DNA from: Limnoperna fortunei
Taxonomy: Eukaryota > Mollusca > Bivalvia > Mytilida > Modiolidae
Length of the DNA stretch: 64,000 bases
Reading direction: 5' to 3'
Assembly: GCA_944474755.1 (NCBI GenBank)
Contig: OX104112.1
Location: 64,387,640-64,451,639, forward strand
Part shown: positions 34,955 to 48,600 of the stretch, in pieces
Position numbering within the stretch: the first letter of the stretch is position 1
How the letters are laid out: the number at the start of each line of letters is the position of its first letter
Program-made: the position numbers and the translations under genes
The notes under the pieces: generated by a model
The model's database searches: none
What the model was told of the DNA's origin: nothing
The model's input: the letters and a program-made list of their open reading frames with translations, nothing else

Positions 34955-36282
34955 TACTCACTCAAAAAAGAAACGCAACATCAGATAAAATTTTTCTAAT
35001 AATTTTTTGCGAACAAATAACCTATAAATATTCAAATATATATACACAACCTCATAATTACACCTTAATTAAAGATTTCCAGGTGAAAGCATTTAAGTTC
35101 ATTCACCCGTGAACGACTCTGGTCGAAATCTGGAACACTTTGGATTACGCATTGCTGGAAACAGGGTCGACTTTCACGTGCAAATCATAGGTATTTAGTT
35201 TAACTCAGACAATCGGTTTTCTTGACTGCATTAGTAAAATAAAATTCTGTTGAGGTGACGCTATGCCAAGGTTAGATGCTGCTACCTGGAATATCGCTAT
35301 CGGTCAAATAGAGGCCCGGGAATCAAAGAATGATGTTGCCAGAACGTACCAGCAGCTTGGTACTACAACAGACCGACTACGTTCAGGGAGTCCGCGTGTT
35401 TCAACTCGGGTGCAGGATCGTTACATTAGATTATTCCATCTACGGAAAAGGACTGTTGCTGCAACACGTCCCTAAGCTGCGCGATATATCACCAGACAGT
35501 ACGCATTCGGTTACGATCTCATGGATTGCGGGCACAAAGACCTTACGTCGGAGCAACACTGAGACGCCAATACCGCCGAGCAAGGGTTAGATAGTGTACT
35601 ACCGTTCGTGTATGGAATTTACAGAACTGGAGAATTGAGTGGTTCAGCGATGAGTCACGTTTTCGGCTTGAAAAGCGAAATACGAGTGTACAGGCGCCGA
35701 AATAAACCTTTTGATCAAAACTATGTGTTGTAGAAAGAGACAATTTCGACGGAGGCAGTGTTAGGATGTGGGTCGCTTTCTCTTACGCCAGGAACTCACA
35801 GCTGATACATACCTTAAGGCAATCTTAATTCTGATAGGTACAGAGACAAAATTATACGGCCGCATTTATTGCCCGTAATTGACATTCAAGAGAAATTTAC
35901 AGTAGATTTTTTTAGAGCTACAGAATGTCAATGTGATCCGTTGGCCATCACGATCTCCGGATCTTAACCCAATCGAACATCTGTGGGATGAACTGGATCG
36001 GCGCGTGCGCCAACGACAACAACCGTCGCAAAATCTGCAACAATTAGAGCAGGCACTTCAATATGAGTGACAAAGGATAACACGTGTTCGTACTAAACGT
36101 TTAATTGAACACATGCCAAAAAGAGTAAGGGCTTTGTTACAAGAAATGGTGGGCACAACAGATACTGACATTTTTGCGAGATTTATTGTCACTATGCGAC
36201 AAAATGTTATATTCCTTGGTTAAAGAACTCATGAACAATATAACAAATGTTTTGTTTGTTGTGTTTCTTTTTTGAGCGAGTA
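34955..36282 (+). mobile_element. Tc1/mariner element with defective transposase
   Basis: Terminal inverted repeats of about 26 bp: TACTCACTCAAAAAAGAAAC at the left and its complement, with two mismatches, at the right (36257-36282). TA duplications lie at 34953-34954 and 36283-36284. A transposase relic runs left to right. The open start at 35263 reads MPRLDAATWNIAIGQIEA. A DESRF box follows near 35651-35665, and SPDLNPIEHLWDELDRR near 35952-36002 carries the final catalytic region. Frameshifts, a stop (near 36069) and loss of the segment between the DNA-binding and catalytic parts make it inactive. Confidence 0.92.
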
Positions 36283-36408
36283 TAGTATTGTAAAGAGTAT
36301 CGACGAGTTAACAGTATTTCGTACACATATCATTCAATCTACATCTTTAAAATTAAATTGGAACCCATTCTGGTTAATTAAATTTTAATATAATAAAACA
36401 TTTTGCAG

Positions 36409-36682
36409 GTCGCCAGCAGAACCGTATATCAAGTATTTTCTGTCTTGCTAATACTGCTTTCAGTATGTGGTAAATTTGGAGCAGTGTTTGTGACTATACC
36501 AGACCCTGTTCTTGGCGGGAGTGTTGTAGTTGGTTTTGGTATATTTCTAGGACTTATATTGTCCAATTTACAATACATCGATCTAAACTCGAACAGAAAC
36601 CTAGCAGTGATTGGTGTATCCATACTTGTTGGTCTTATGATTCCAAATTGGACAAAAAACAACTCAGAATTGATTCACACTG
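36409..36682 (+). CDS. SLC23: SLC23 copy B exon 10
   Basis: 274 nt, phase 0 to 1. VASRTVYQVFSVLLILLSVC, then IPDPVLGGSVVVGFGIF and SNLQYIDLNSNRNLAVIG. Nearly the same as copy A. Confidence 0.94.
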
Positions 36683-37584
36683 GTAAGAAGTAAACATAAG
36701 TGTGTAGGAACCCGTATGTTTCCATTTTTGTCTACTTGTGTCTCATTCATCTTCACATTTACCCACTGCTGCAAGTTGAACTTTAAACAAATATAAATAA
36801 AAAACCGATCAGTATACGTTCATGTTATAAGCATATATGTACCAATCTATTTAAATGGGCAAAACCAAACGTACAAACTTCTGTAATAAATTGTTAACAT
36901 GTTCAAACCAAGGACTTGTAGTTAAAAAGTGCGAAAACAAATAATACGTTATGCGTTTTAAATTTATTACTGAAATGGCACGTCCTGCAAAAAAAACACC
37001 GCATATTTTCAATTACTTAAATTTCCACCACCGTATATGTCAACTTAATTTCCGCAGGCTCGACTGAACTATTCATTTTTACGGATTCTTTTAAGTAATA
37101 GAAATCTTGACTTGTCTTGTCCAAACCCTAATGGGTTATCGAACACGTTGCGGCTATAATTCTGGGGTAAAACTGGACCAAGGGAGGGTCTACGTGGACT
37201 GTTGCGGATTCTCTGGACTGATATTCTCGTCAAACCAAGGATATAAAGCAGCTGTACATGTACTTGTTTTCTCTTTAGCGTGTTGTTTACTAGTAGTTTT
37301 GGTTGTTTGCAAGTCACTTGGCATTATGCCAGATCCCGTGCTTAATAAAAACGTAATTACAATATAAATCTATGCTTGAATTACAATTGGTTATTTTATC
37401 ATTTTACCTATGCGATTTTTTTGCTGAATGTAGTATAAAGCGAACCATAGATGAGAGATAGTTTTATATTAGACACAAGTGTTATAGAGACATAAACATT
37501 ATGAGTATTCTTTTACACAACCTTAAATTTACTAAACTAGAAACGAAAAAAAACTAATTTCTTTTGTATCTTAATTGTCTACAG
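36683..37584. other. SLC23 copy B intron 10
   Basis: 902 bp. An 86-codon open frame (37107-37367) with a hydrophobic stretch lies here but has no family match I recognise and no splice context. Treated as chance. Confidence 0.6.
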
Positions 37585-37680
37585 GTTCGGATGATTTGGA
37601 TCGTCTTATAAAAATGATCCTTACAAACCCAACATTGTTTGGTGGTGGTCTGGCATTTTTCTTGGATAATACTGTTAAAG
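37585..37680 (+). CDS. SLC23: SLC23 copy B exon 11
   Basis: 96 nt, phase 1 to 1. SDDLDRLIKMILTNPTLFGG then FFLDNTVK. Confidence 0.93.
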
Positions 37681-37935
37681 GTAAACATTTTAACGATTTC
37701 TGTTGAATTTCTCTCTAGGATTGATGAAGTAACATGCATGGACAGGCACACATTAATAATGCTACCAATATCAAGCAACAGGTTTTTTTTCTTACATTTT
37801 CTATCTACGTCTTAACTATGGAATTTAAGGATGCCTTTTACCTGTTTTCAGAACGTATAAAATTGCTTTTCATTAAAAATGTTATAAGCTGTTTCGGAAA
37901 ATATGAAAATCTATAAAGGATTTATTTTGCTACAG

Positions 37936-38135
37936 GAACAAAGAAAGAACGTGGGTTGGTTGCATGGGACACAGCGGCTACAATGATGTCTGAAAGTACA
38001 TCTAAAGATGAGTGGGAAGAAGATGCCAGTGTTTATGAAATAGTGTCTTTATCAAAGTACATCGGATCTATATCTATAACAAAATACATTCCAATTATGC
38101 CCAATTTCGATCCAGATTTGTTCAGTTGTAAATAA
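37936..38135 (+). CDS. SLC23: SLC23 copy B exon 12
   Basis: 200 nt ending TAA at 38133-38135. GTKKERGLVAWD ... VYEIVSLSKYI ... ITKYIPIMPNFDPDLFSCK. Intact C-terminal tail despite the upstream frameshift. Confidence 0.93.
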
Positions 38136-39485
38136 CAACTATTATTTAATGATAATTTAGAATGTTATTTAAAAGCAATATTTTATATTTTCTCAGACCC
38201 AAGGAGTATAAAGCTGTCCTCTCTTATTTACAGTCTAGTCATCACATACATGTCGATATAAACTAGGTTTTTCCAGATACTAATAGATATATAGACAATT
38301 ATGAAAATAGAAAGATAGTGCTCTTTGTAAAAATATTTTGTTACCTCAATTATTTTAGGAATGACTCTGTGGGGTATGTTTCAATTATTCTTTTTATTTA
38401 CAGACATAACCTTTCATCTTTTTCAACTTAATTAAAAAAAAGAACTTAATTAGATGACTTAATCATGTAATGCTTACATTATGGAAAGTGGTTGGTGCAC
38501 AACTGGTCAAAAATTTAAAAAAAACTAGAATATCAGCAAGATATTTCAAAGCCTAAGACCATGATCACAAATTCATAAAGCCAGTAAAATAAAAGCAAAA
38601 CTGATTATTCAAATGCCATGGAACATAGGTCCATAGAATTAATTCATAAGCTAAGGTCATGTCCACGAATAGTGGAATTATTTGCTTAATCTACAGATAA
38701 AACATCATATCATAATCTGCCATTGTGATCTACAGTACTTAAAGGCTACAAGAAGAAATGACACCTTTTATTATGTAAGATTAAGAGTATTCCCTACTCC
38801 TACTTATTAAGTTTGACAGTCCCAAAGAGTATTACAGCCAATATAAATGGCTAGAAGAATACTTCCTACAACTTACATCTATTTATTTTCATGTGTCTAC
38901 ACATCCATATGTTGCTTCTGTTATACCGTTAGTTGGGAGAATATCAAATAACAGATGTAATGTAGTATGTTAGCAAATCAAGATGTGTGATAATTCATAC
39001 AATAAAATAAATACTGACTACAGAAAGTTTAGAGTCTTTTATACTTAACAAAGATTACAAATGGAAAATGAGTTAACCAATCAAAAAATACATAAAATAC
39101 AGTCTAGAAATTTTAACTGAAAATCAGAGGTACATCACATCAACCCACCACAGTTACTGCAATATACATAACACTGTTCCATTACAATGTACATAGCTTA
39201 AGCACTGGTGTTCAATACAGTATTTTAGAAAGTATAACTGTTGTTTATCTACATGTTGTATTATTTATAGATCGTTATTGTATCATTTTTACTTTTCACT
39301 GTCTATACTATATCTTTAAAAAGAACAGCCAATAATTTTAAAGAAAACCAAAAAACGTTTATAGTTTACTACAGTAATAACTTGAATGTGACATTAATGA
39401 GAAAGATAGCAAACTAGAAACAACAGAAATGCAGGCCTCCGAGTACGTGACAGACATCTGTATGGATTTTTGTAATTGTGTAATA
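38136..39485. other. Convergent 3' spacer between SLC23 copy B and NAE1
   Basis: 1.35 kb holding both 3'UTRs, which face each other. AT-rich, with several AATAAA-like hexamers on each strand (for example 38588-38593 on plus). No exon or repeat recognised. Confidence 0.6.
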
Positions 39486-39645
39486 TCACAGCTGAACTGT
39501 TAAAGAAGACTGTTTCATTGCATTATAAATATATGTGTTATTAAAAGGCACAAACTGTCTTGTAATTATTTTAATTGCTTCCTGTGCTGCTGCGCCACCT
39601 ATAAAGGATGAAATTGTGTGTAGTTCTGCTGCTCCATAACGACAT
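39486..39645 (-). CDS. NAE1: NAE1 last exon
   Basis: 160 nt, entered in phase 2, stop TGA at 39488-39486. Encodes [31 protein letters not shown] and [14 protein letters not shown], the conserved C-terminal helix-strand region. Confidence 0.96.
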
Positions 39646-42600
39646 CTAAAAAAAAAAATATCAATATTTTAAATGAATATATATAACTGCTGTTCTTTTT
39701 GACTTCTATTTACTTTCTTTCATTAAATTTCACATTCTGCATCATACACTGCAGCAAGGCAATGTTATCAGTTATGTCTTAAAGCCTTCTCCATTTCCAA
39801 AGCAGTAACAAATCACTGAGAAAAAACTTTCCCATCATTAAACATTGGTCTTCATTACGGTGTGGTTATTCTAAGCAAATGGATCAAGGTGTACAGTTTT
39901 TGTAGATATGAAATTAAATTACTTCTATGTTTGTCAATCTCTAGTTTCATAAAACTTAATAAACCCTTCTTTCTATGCTTTTCCTCAATTTCAACGAAAT
40001 GCATAGCAGGTAACAATTTTTTCAGTCATAAAAGCTGCAACATACAGATGAGAAAAAAGAGGCTGCAAAATAGACATGAGAAAAACCTTACCTTTTAAAC
40101 AAAAAGAATGGATTTTAAAATGAGCTTTACAACATGGTGAATCTAAATTAAAGGATCACATGTAACTTACATTTCATGAATATAATCATCTTTGATTGTT
40201 ACAGAGCTCAGTCCCCAGTCTTGTAAAATCTTCTGAACAAAGTTCTGAAAGCAAAACAATATATACATTAATAATACATCTTCAGGAATTAAGTGCTTAT
40301 TATTTTACTCCATGTCAGTTTTAGTAATAAGATTTGTTCACTGTAATTGCCAATTTTCAGGAAATAAGATAGAAATCATAATTAAGTTCCCAATATAACA
40401 TTCACAAACTATCGTCTTCAACTTTGGTCTGCATTATTAGTATTTATATTACAATATTTTTGTTCTACTGTACTATTATTAGAAAGGTAAAAATGCCTCA
40501 ACTATTATGGTTATCCCCGTATACTTTTGGTGGATTTAATTAGTAAATTTAAAATTGTCTGGAGAAACAACAATTTCTGTCAAAAGATGTGGTTAGCACC
40601 TCTCATCAGAGTTTTTAGTATTATGACAATTTTAAGTGCTCTTTCTAAGCAGATGTCTCAAAACAGGTTTATTGTATATTAAAAATGTGGAGACAACTAA
40701 CAACAAGACAATACATATAAGCCTATCATACATTTAGATTTTTGAAGCCATACATAATGAAAATGATTAGTAACTGCTGACTGGAAATCTCTTTAATATA
40801 GAAATAAAATTAGCAATATATAATTATCAACCAAAATTATACAATCCCCAATGGATTGCAAAATGTAGTCTTTTTATTAAACTACATTTTGTTTGGTTGG
40901 TTAATGTCACTTTCAGCAATTTTTCAGCTATATCACAGCCTCCTGTTTTTATTGGGGGAGGAATTGGAATATCCTAGTGCTGATGTGCAGTGGGAAACCC
41001 TTATTTTTTGTACAATGTATGAATTCCAAACAATGTGTTTCAATCACTTTGGAGGAAAATAAGTAGAAATAAAGAATAAATAAAACATTTCTTATGAAAC
41101 CTTATAGCAGCTCCTGTGAAGGTTAAATTATCAAACTGATGTGTAGGCTTTTGTCTTCACTGCCTAACTGCAGCTACATCCGGGAAAAATATTTGTTCGT
41201 ATAAAAAAAATTTAATAAGTTATTATTTTTTTAAACTGAGTATAATTCAACAAATGTATACACACCCTTAGTTTGGGAACATCTGTTTCAATCTGGTCTT
41301 CATATACACCGGGATAACGATTATACTCCTCATAAAATTTGTCTACAGCTCTGAGTAAAACATAAAACACAAACTCATCCTCACTGTCTTCATCTCCTAA
41401 ATGTTGTACTGTAAATAGGAAACAAATACAAGCACAATTATTTGTTTGTTTTTATCATCTATTTAATGTCCAATCATTACATTTTGCTTTAAAGATATTC
41501 AGTAGTCTGTTCGGGTTTATGACGTGTTGTCAAATATATTTGTTTGTGACATCATGTTAATACTTGATCATGCTGAAACATTCTACACCCAAAACTGTTA
41601 TAACTGTATATTACCATTACAGTATAAAAAAATCGATCAAAGACAGAAATGGCAGATTTCATTTAACAGGAAGTAGATGAGCGACAGACCTGAAATTGAA
41701 TTCCAGGTTATGGAGGCCATGCTGATGCAGCATAAAAATTTCAATAGAATGTGATTAGTAGTTGCTGAGAAAACTAACGAAAATTTTTTCCCCACCTGCA
41801 CGCCGCCCGCCAGACATTCAACATACTATAACCCGGATTTTCACTGTGTGAAATCAAGCCAATTATTGTTCATGGTGGTCTCTACAGACAATTTGTTAAA
41901 ATAAATTGTATATGTATGCACTCAAAACAAAACAGGCTAGAAATACTCGACTAAGCGACAACTACTTGTTTCTAAGGTTTAAATAAACTATATTTACTGA
42001 CAATGGATGAACATTGAATATTGTACCTTCTACTCTGTTATGAAACAGCAGTCACCTATAGCCCTACTAGTAACTATTAGCTTCTTAAAAATGAACCTCT
42101 GTACATAACAAGTCTATAACACAAAATGTTCATATTGTATTTATATATTTCACCAAAACATGATTTAATATCAAATTACACTATAGTATTTCAATTACCT
42201 ATTTCTTGTATATTTGCAGTTTTATTGTCATATTCTTGTGCCAAACTTCTTGATCTAAAAACTCTCAAAAATGCAGCATTTTTACCTGTTAAAATAGGTT
42301 CGCATAGAATTGTTTTAAATATTTTCAGTGTTTTTCATTATTCTTCAATCCTATGGTTATAATAATAATCACAATTTTAAAACCAATATAATGAAGTAAT
42401 AGCCCCTTACTAAAATATTGTATTCAACATTTTTAATTATCATTATAAAATTAAAAAGTTTTATATTCTTGTGAAGACAGTTCCAACATTAATTGCTATA
42501 GAATGTTGTAGGCCAAATTTTACTGCCATAAAAGTTTAATTTTAGTTCTGTGATTTGTTGGAATTTACCTCACACAAAAATGGGGAAGATGGTACAATTA

Positions 42601-45600
42601 TTTGCTCTATAGAATGTTGCTACAAAAAAAATAAAAAAGATAGCTCTGCATTGGGATGGTTCCCAGGGCTTGACCTACAGCTGCCCAGAATGTCACATTG
42701 CAGCTGCTGACATAAACATATTCTAACTTTTGTCACTACTTTGTCCATCATATTTTCCTGACTCACTTTTCTCACTAGTTTGTCCATCATATTTCCTGAC
42801 TCACTTTTCTCACTAGTTTGTCCATCATATTTCCTGACTCACTTTTGTCACTAGTTTGTCCATCATATTTCCTGACTCACTTTTCTCACTAGTTTGTCCA
42901 TCATATTTCCTGACTCACTTTTCTCACTAGTTTGTCCATCATATTTCCTGACTCACTTTTGTGACTAGTTTGTCCATCATATTTCCTGACTCACTTTTGT
43001 CACTAGTTTGTCCATCATATTCCCCGACTCACTTTTCTCACTAGTTTGTCCATCATATTTCCTGACTCACTTTTCTCACTAGTTTGACCATCATATTTCC
43101 CCGACTCACTTTTCTCATTAGTTTGTCCATCATATTTCCTGACTCACTTTTCTCACTAGTTTGTCCATCATATTTCCCCGAATCACTTTTCTCATTAGTT
43201 TGTCCATCATATTTCCCCGACTCACTTTTGTCACTAGTTTGTCCATCATTTTTCCCAGACTCACTTTTCTCATTAGTTTGTCCATCATATTTCCTGACTC
43301 ACTTTTGTCCCTAGTTTGTCCATCATATTTCCTGACTCACTTTTTCTCACTAGATTGTCCATCATATTTCCTGACTCACTTTTCTCACTAGTTTGTCCAT
43401 CATATTTCCTGACTCGCTTTTCTCACTAGTTTGTCCATCATATTTCCTGACTCACTTTACTCACTAGTTTGTCCATCACATTTCCTGACTCACTTTTCTC
43501 ACTAGTTTGTCCATCATATTTCTTGACTCACTTTTCTCACTAGTTTGTCCATCATATTTCCAGACTCACTTTTCTCACTAGATTGTCCATCATATTTCCA
43601 GACTCACTTTTATCACTAGTTTGTCCATCATATTTCCTAACTCACTTTTCTCACTAGTTTGTCCATCATATTTCCTGACTCACTTTTCTCACTAGTTTGT
43701 CCATCATATTTCCTGACTCACTTTTCTCACTAGTTTGTCCATCATATTTCCTGACTCACTTTTCTCACTAGTTTGTCCATCATATTTCCTGACTCACTTT
43801 TGTCACTAGATTGTCCAGCATATTTCCCCGACTCACTTTTCTCACTAAATTGTCCATAATATTTCCCCGACTCACTTTTCTCACTAGATTGTCCAGCATA
43901 TTTCCCCGACTCACTTTTCTCACTAGATTGTCCATCTTATTTCCTGACTCACTTTTCTCACTAGTTTGTCCATCATATTTCTTGACTCACTTTACTCACT
44001 AGTTTGTCCATCATATTTCCCAGACTCACTTTTGTCACTAGTTTGTCCATCATATTTCCTGACTCACTTTTCTCACTAGTTTGTCCATCATATTTCCTGA
44101 CTCACTTTACTCACTAGCTTGTCCATCATATTTCCTGACTCACTTTTCTCACTAGTTTGTCCATCATATTTCCTGACTCACTTTTCTCATTAGATTGTCC
44201 ATCATATTTCCTGACTCACTTTTCTCACTAGATTGTCCAGCATATTTCCCCGACTCACTTTTGTCACTAGATTGTCCAGCATATTTCCCCGACTCACTTT
44301 TCTCACTAGATTGTCCATAATATTTCCTGACTCACTTTTCTCACTAGATTGTCCAGCATATTTCCCCGACTCACTTTTCTCATTAGTTTGTCCATCATAT
44401 TTCCTGACTCACTTTTCTCACTAGTTTGTCCATCATATTTCTTGACTCACTTTTCTCATTAGTTTGTCCATCATATTTCCTGACTCACTTTTCTCACTAG
44501 TTTGTCCATCATATTTCCGGACTCACTTTTCTCATTAGTTTGTCCATCATATTTCCCGACTCACTTTTCTCACTAGATTGTCCAGCATATTTCCCCGACT
44601 CACTTTTCTCACTAGTTTGTCCATCATATTTCCTGACTCACTTTTCTCACTAGTTTGTCCATCATATTTCCTGACTCACTTTACTCACTAGTTTGTCCAT
44701 CATATTTCCTGACTCACTTTTCTCATTAGTTTGTCCATCATATTTCTTGACTCACTTTTCTCACTAGTTTGTCCATCATATTTCCAGACTCACTTTTCTC
44801 ACAAGATTGTCCATCATATTTCCAGACTTACTTTTATCACTAGTTTGTCCATCATATTTCCTGACTCACTTTTCTCACTAGTTTGTCCATCATATTTCCT
44901 GACTCACTTTTCTCACTAGTTTGTCCATCATATTTCCAGACTCACTTTTCTCACTAGATTGTCCATCATATTTCCAGACTCACTTTTATCACTAGTTTGT
45001 CCATCATATTTCCTGACTCACTTTTCTCATTAGTTTGTCCATCATATTTCCTGACTCACTTTTCTCACTAGTTTGTCCATCATATTTCCTGACTCACTTT
45101 TCTCACTAGTTTGTCCATCATATTTCCTGACTCACTTTTCTCACTAGTTTGTCCATCATATTTCCTGACTCACTTTTCTCACTAGATTGTCCAGCATATT
45201 TCCCCGACTCACTTTTCTCACTAGATTGTCCATCATATTTCCTGACTCACTTTTCTCACTAGATTGTCCAGCATATTTCCCCGACTCACTTTTCTCACTA
45301 GATTGTCCATCTTATTTCCTGACTCACTTTTCTCACTAGTTTGTCCATCATATTTCTTGACTCAATTTACTCACTAGTTTGTCCATCATATTTCCCAGAC
45401 TCACTTTTGTCACTAGTTTGTCCATCATATTTCCTGACTCACTTTTCTCACTAGTTTGTCCATCATATTTCCTGACTCACTTTTCTCACTAGTTTGTCCA
45501 TCATATTTCCTGACTCACTTTTCTCATTAGATTGTCCATCATATTTCCTGACTCACTTTTCTCATTAGTTTGTCCATCATATTTCCTGACTCACTTTTAT

Positions 45601-48600
45601 CACTAGTTTGTCCATCATATTTCCTGACTCACTTTTCTCACAAGATTGTCCAGCATATTTCCTGACTCACTTTTCGCACTAGATTGTCCAGCATATTTCC
45701 AGACTCACTTTTCTCACTAGTTTGTCCATCATATTTCTTGACTCACTTTTCTCACTAGTTTGTCCATCATATTTCCTGACTCACTTTTCTCATTAGTTTG
45801 TCCATCATATTTCCTGACTCACTTTTCTCACTAGTTTGTCCATCATATTTCCAAACTCACTTTTCTCATTAGTTTGTCCATCATATTTCCCGACTCACTT
45901 TTCTCACTAGATTGTCCAGCATATTTCCCCGACTCACTTTTCTCACTAGTTTGTCCATCATATTTCCTGACTCACTTTTCTCATTAGTTTGTCCATCATA
46001 TTTCCTGACTCACTTTACTCACTAGTTTGTCCATCATATTTCCTGACTCGCTTTTCTCATTAGTTTGTCCATCATATTTCTTGACTCACTTTTCTCACTA
46101 GTTTGTCCATCATATTTCCAGACTCACTTTTCTCACTAGATTGTCCATCATATTTCCAGACTCACTTTTATCACTAGTTTGTCCATCATATTTCCTGACT
46201 CACTTTTCTCACTAGTTTGTCCATCATATTTCCTGACTCACTTTTCTCACTAGTTTGTCCATCATATTTCCAGACTCACTTTTCTCACTAGATTGTCCAT
46301 CATATTTCCAGACTCACTTTTATCACTAGTTTGTCCATCATATTTCCTGACTCACTTTTCTCATTAGTTTGTCCATCATATTTCCTGACTCACTTTTCTC
46401 ACTAGTTTGTCCATCATATTTCCCCGACTCACTTTTCTCACTAGATTGTCCAGCATATTTCCCCGACTCACTTTTCTCACTAGCTTGTCCATCATATTTC
46501 CTGACTCACTTTTGTCACTAGATTGTCCAGCATATTTCCCAGACTTACTTTTCTCACTAGATTGTCCATCATATTTCCTGACTCGCTTTTCTCACTAGAT
46601 TGTCCAGCATATTTCCCCGACTCACTTTTCTCACTAGATTGTCCATCATATTTCCTGACTCACTTTTCTCACTAGTTTGTCCATCATATTTCTTGACTCA
46701 CTTTACTCACTAGTTTGTCCATCATATTTCCCAGACTCACTTTTGTCACTAGTTTGTCCATCATATTTCCTGACTCACTTTTCTCACTAGTTTGTCCATC
46801 ATATTTCCTGACTCACTTTACTCACTAGTTTGTCCATCATATTTCCTGACTCACTTTTCTCACTAGTTTGTCCATCATATTTCCTGACTCACTTTTCTCA
46901 CTAGTTTGTCCATCATATTTCCTGACTCACTTTTCTCACTAGTTTGTCCATCATATTTCCCAGACTCACTTTTGTCACTAGTTTGTCCATCATATTTCCT
47001 GACTCACTTTTCTCACTAGTTTGTCCATCATATTTCCCAGACTCACTTTTGTCACTAGTTTGTCCATCATATTTCCCCAACTCACTTTTCTCACTAGATT
47101 GTCCATCATATTTCCTGACTCACTTTTCTCATTAGTTTGTCCATCATATTTCCTGACTCACTTTACTCACTAGTTTGTCCATCATATTTCCTGACTCACT
47201 TTTCTCATTAGATTGTCCATCATATTTCCTGACTCACTTTTCTCATTAGATTGTCCATCATGTTTCCCAGACTCACTTTTCTCATTAGTTTGTCCATCAT
47301 ATTTCCTGACTCACTTTTGTCACTAGTTTGTCCATCATATTTCCCCGACTCACTTTTCTCATTAGTTTGTCCATCATATTTCCTGACTCACTTTTTTCAC
47401 TAGTTTGTCCATCATATTTCCTGACTCACTTTTCTCACTAGTTTGTCCATCATATTTCTTGACTCACTTTTCTCACTAGTTTGTCCATCATATTTCTTGA
47501 CTCACTTTACTCACTAGTTTGTCCATCATATTTCCTGACTCACTTTTCTCACTAGTTTGTCCATCATATTTCCTGACTCACTTTTCTCACTAGTTTGTCC
47601 ATCATATTTCCTGACTCACTTTTCTCACTAGTTTGTCCATCATATTTCCTGACACACTTTTCTCACTAGTTTGTCCATCATATTTCCTGACTTACTTTTC
47701 TCACTAGTTTGTCCATCATATTTCCTGACTCACTTTTCTCACTAGTTTGTCCATCATATTTCCTGACTCACTTTTCTCACTAGTTTGTCCATCATATTTC
47801 CTGACTCACTTTTCTCACTAGTTTGTCCATCATATTTCCTGACTCACTTTTCTCACTAGTTTGTCCATCATATTTCCTGACTCACTTTTCTCACTAGTTT
47901 GTCCATCATATTTCCTGACTCACTTTTCTCACTAGTTTGTCCATCATATTTCCTGACACACTTTTCTCACTAGTTTGTCCATCATATTTCCTGACTTACT
48001 TTTCTCACTAGTTTGTCCATCATATTTCCTGACTCACTTTTCTCACTAGTTTGTCCATCATATTTCCTGACTCACTTTTCTCACTAGTTTGTCCATCATA
48101 TTTCCTGACTCACTTTTCTCACTAGTTTGTCCATCATATTTCCTGACTCACTTTTCTCACTAGTTTGTCCATCATATTTCCTGACTCACTTTTCTCACTA
48201 GTTTGTCCATCATATTTCCCAGACTTACTTTTCTCACTAGTTTGTCCATCATATTTCCCGTCTCACTTTTCTCACTAGTTTGTCCATAATATTTCCCCGA
48301 CTCACTTTTCTCACTAGTTTGTCCATCATATTTCCTGACTCACTTTTCTCACTAGTTTGTCCATAATATTTCCTGACTCACTTTTCTCACTAGTTTGTCC
48401 ATCATATTTCCTGACTCACTTTTCTCACTAGTTTGTCCATAATATTTCCCCGACTCACTTTTCTCACTAGTTTGTCCATCATATTTCCTGACTCACTTTT
48501 CTCACTAGTTTGTCCATAATATTTCCCCGACTCACTTTTCTCACTAGTTTGTCCATCATATTTCCCCGACTCACTTTTCTCACTAGTTTGTCCATCATAT

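Larger units (their letters stand above)
33140..36408. other. SLC23 copy B intron 9
   Basis: 3.27 kb with a Tc1/mariner element at 34955-36282 and a G-rich run at 34036-34062. Otherwise AT-rich. Confidence 0.75.
22049..38135 (+). pseudogene. SLC23: SLC23-family transporter, copy B, frameshifted in exon 9
   Basis: Tandem paralogue of copy A. Exons: 22049-22147, 24000-24176, 29228-29385, 29670-29767, 30154-30236, 30711-30886, 31258-31378, 32455-32611, 32887-33139, 36409-36682, 37585-37680, 37936-38135. All splice sites are usable and intron phases match copy A. Nine of the 12 exons are exactly the same length; exons 1, 2 and 12 differ by whole codons. Exon 9 is 253 nt against 254: one base is missing at about 33050-33052, so the frame reads NRGIMIES then TGA at 33054-33056. 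Without that, about 630 residues would be encoded. Exon 9 also reads SIADYY for the conserved SIGDYY. The other exons remain open with conservative changes, so loss is recent, or the missing base is an assembly error. A product stopped at about residue 412 would lack the second half of the transport core. Confidence 0.85.

Noticed and set aside
37107..37367. 86-codon open frame with a hydrophobic segment in intron 10 of copy B
   Set aside because: No recognisable family, no counterpart in copy A, and no splice sites fitting exons 10 and 11.
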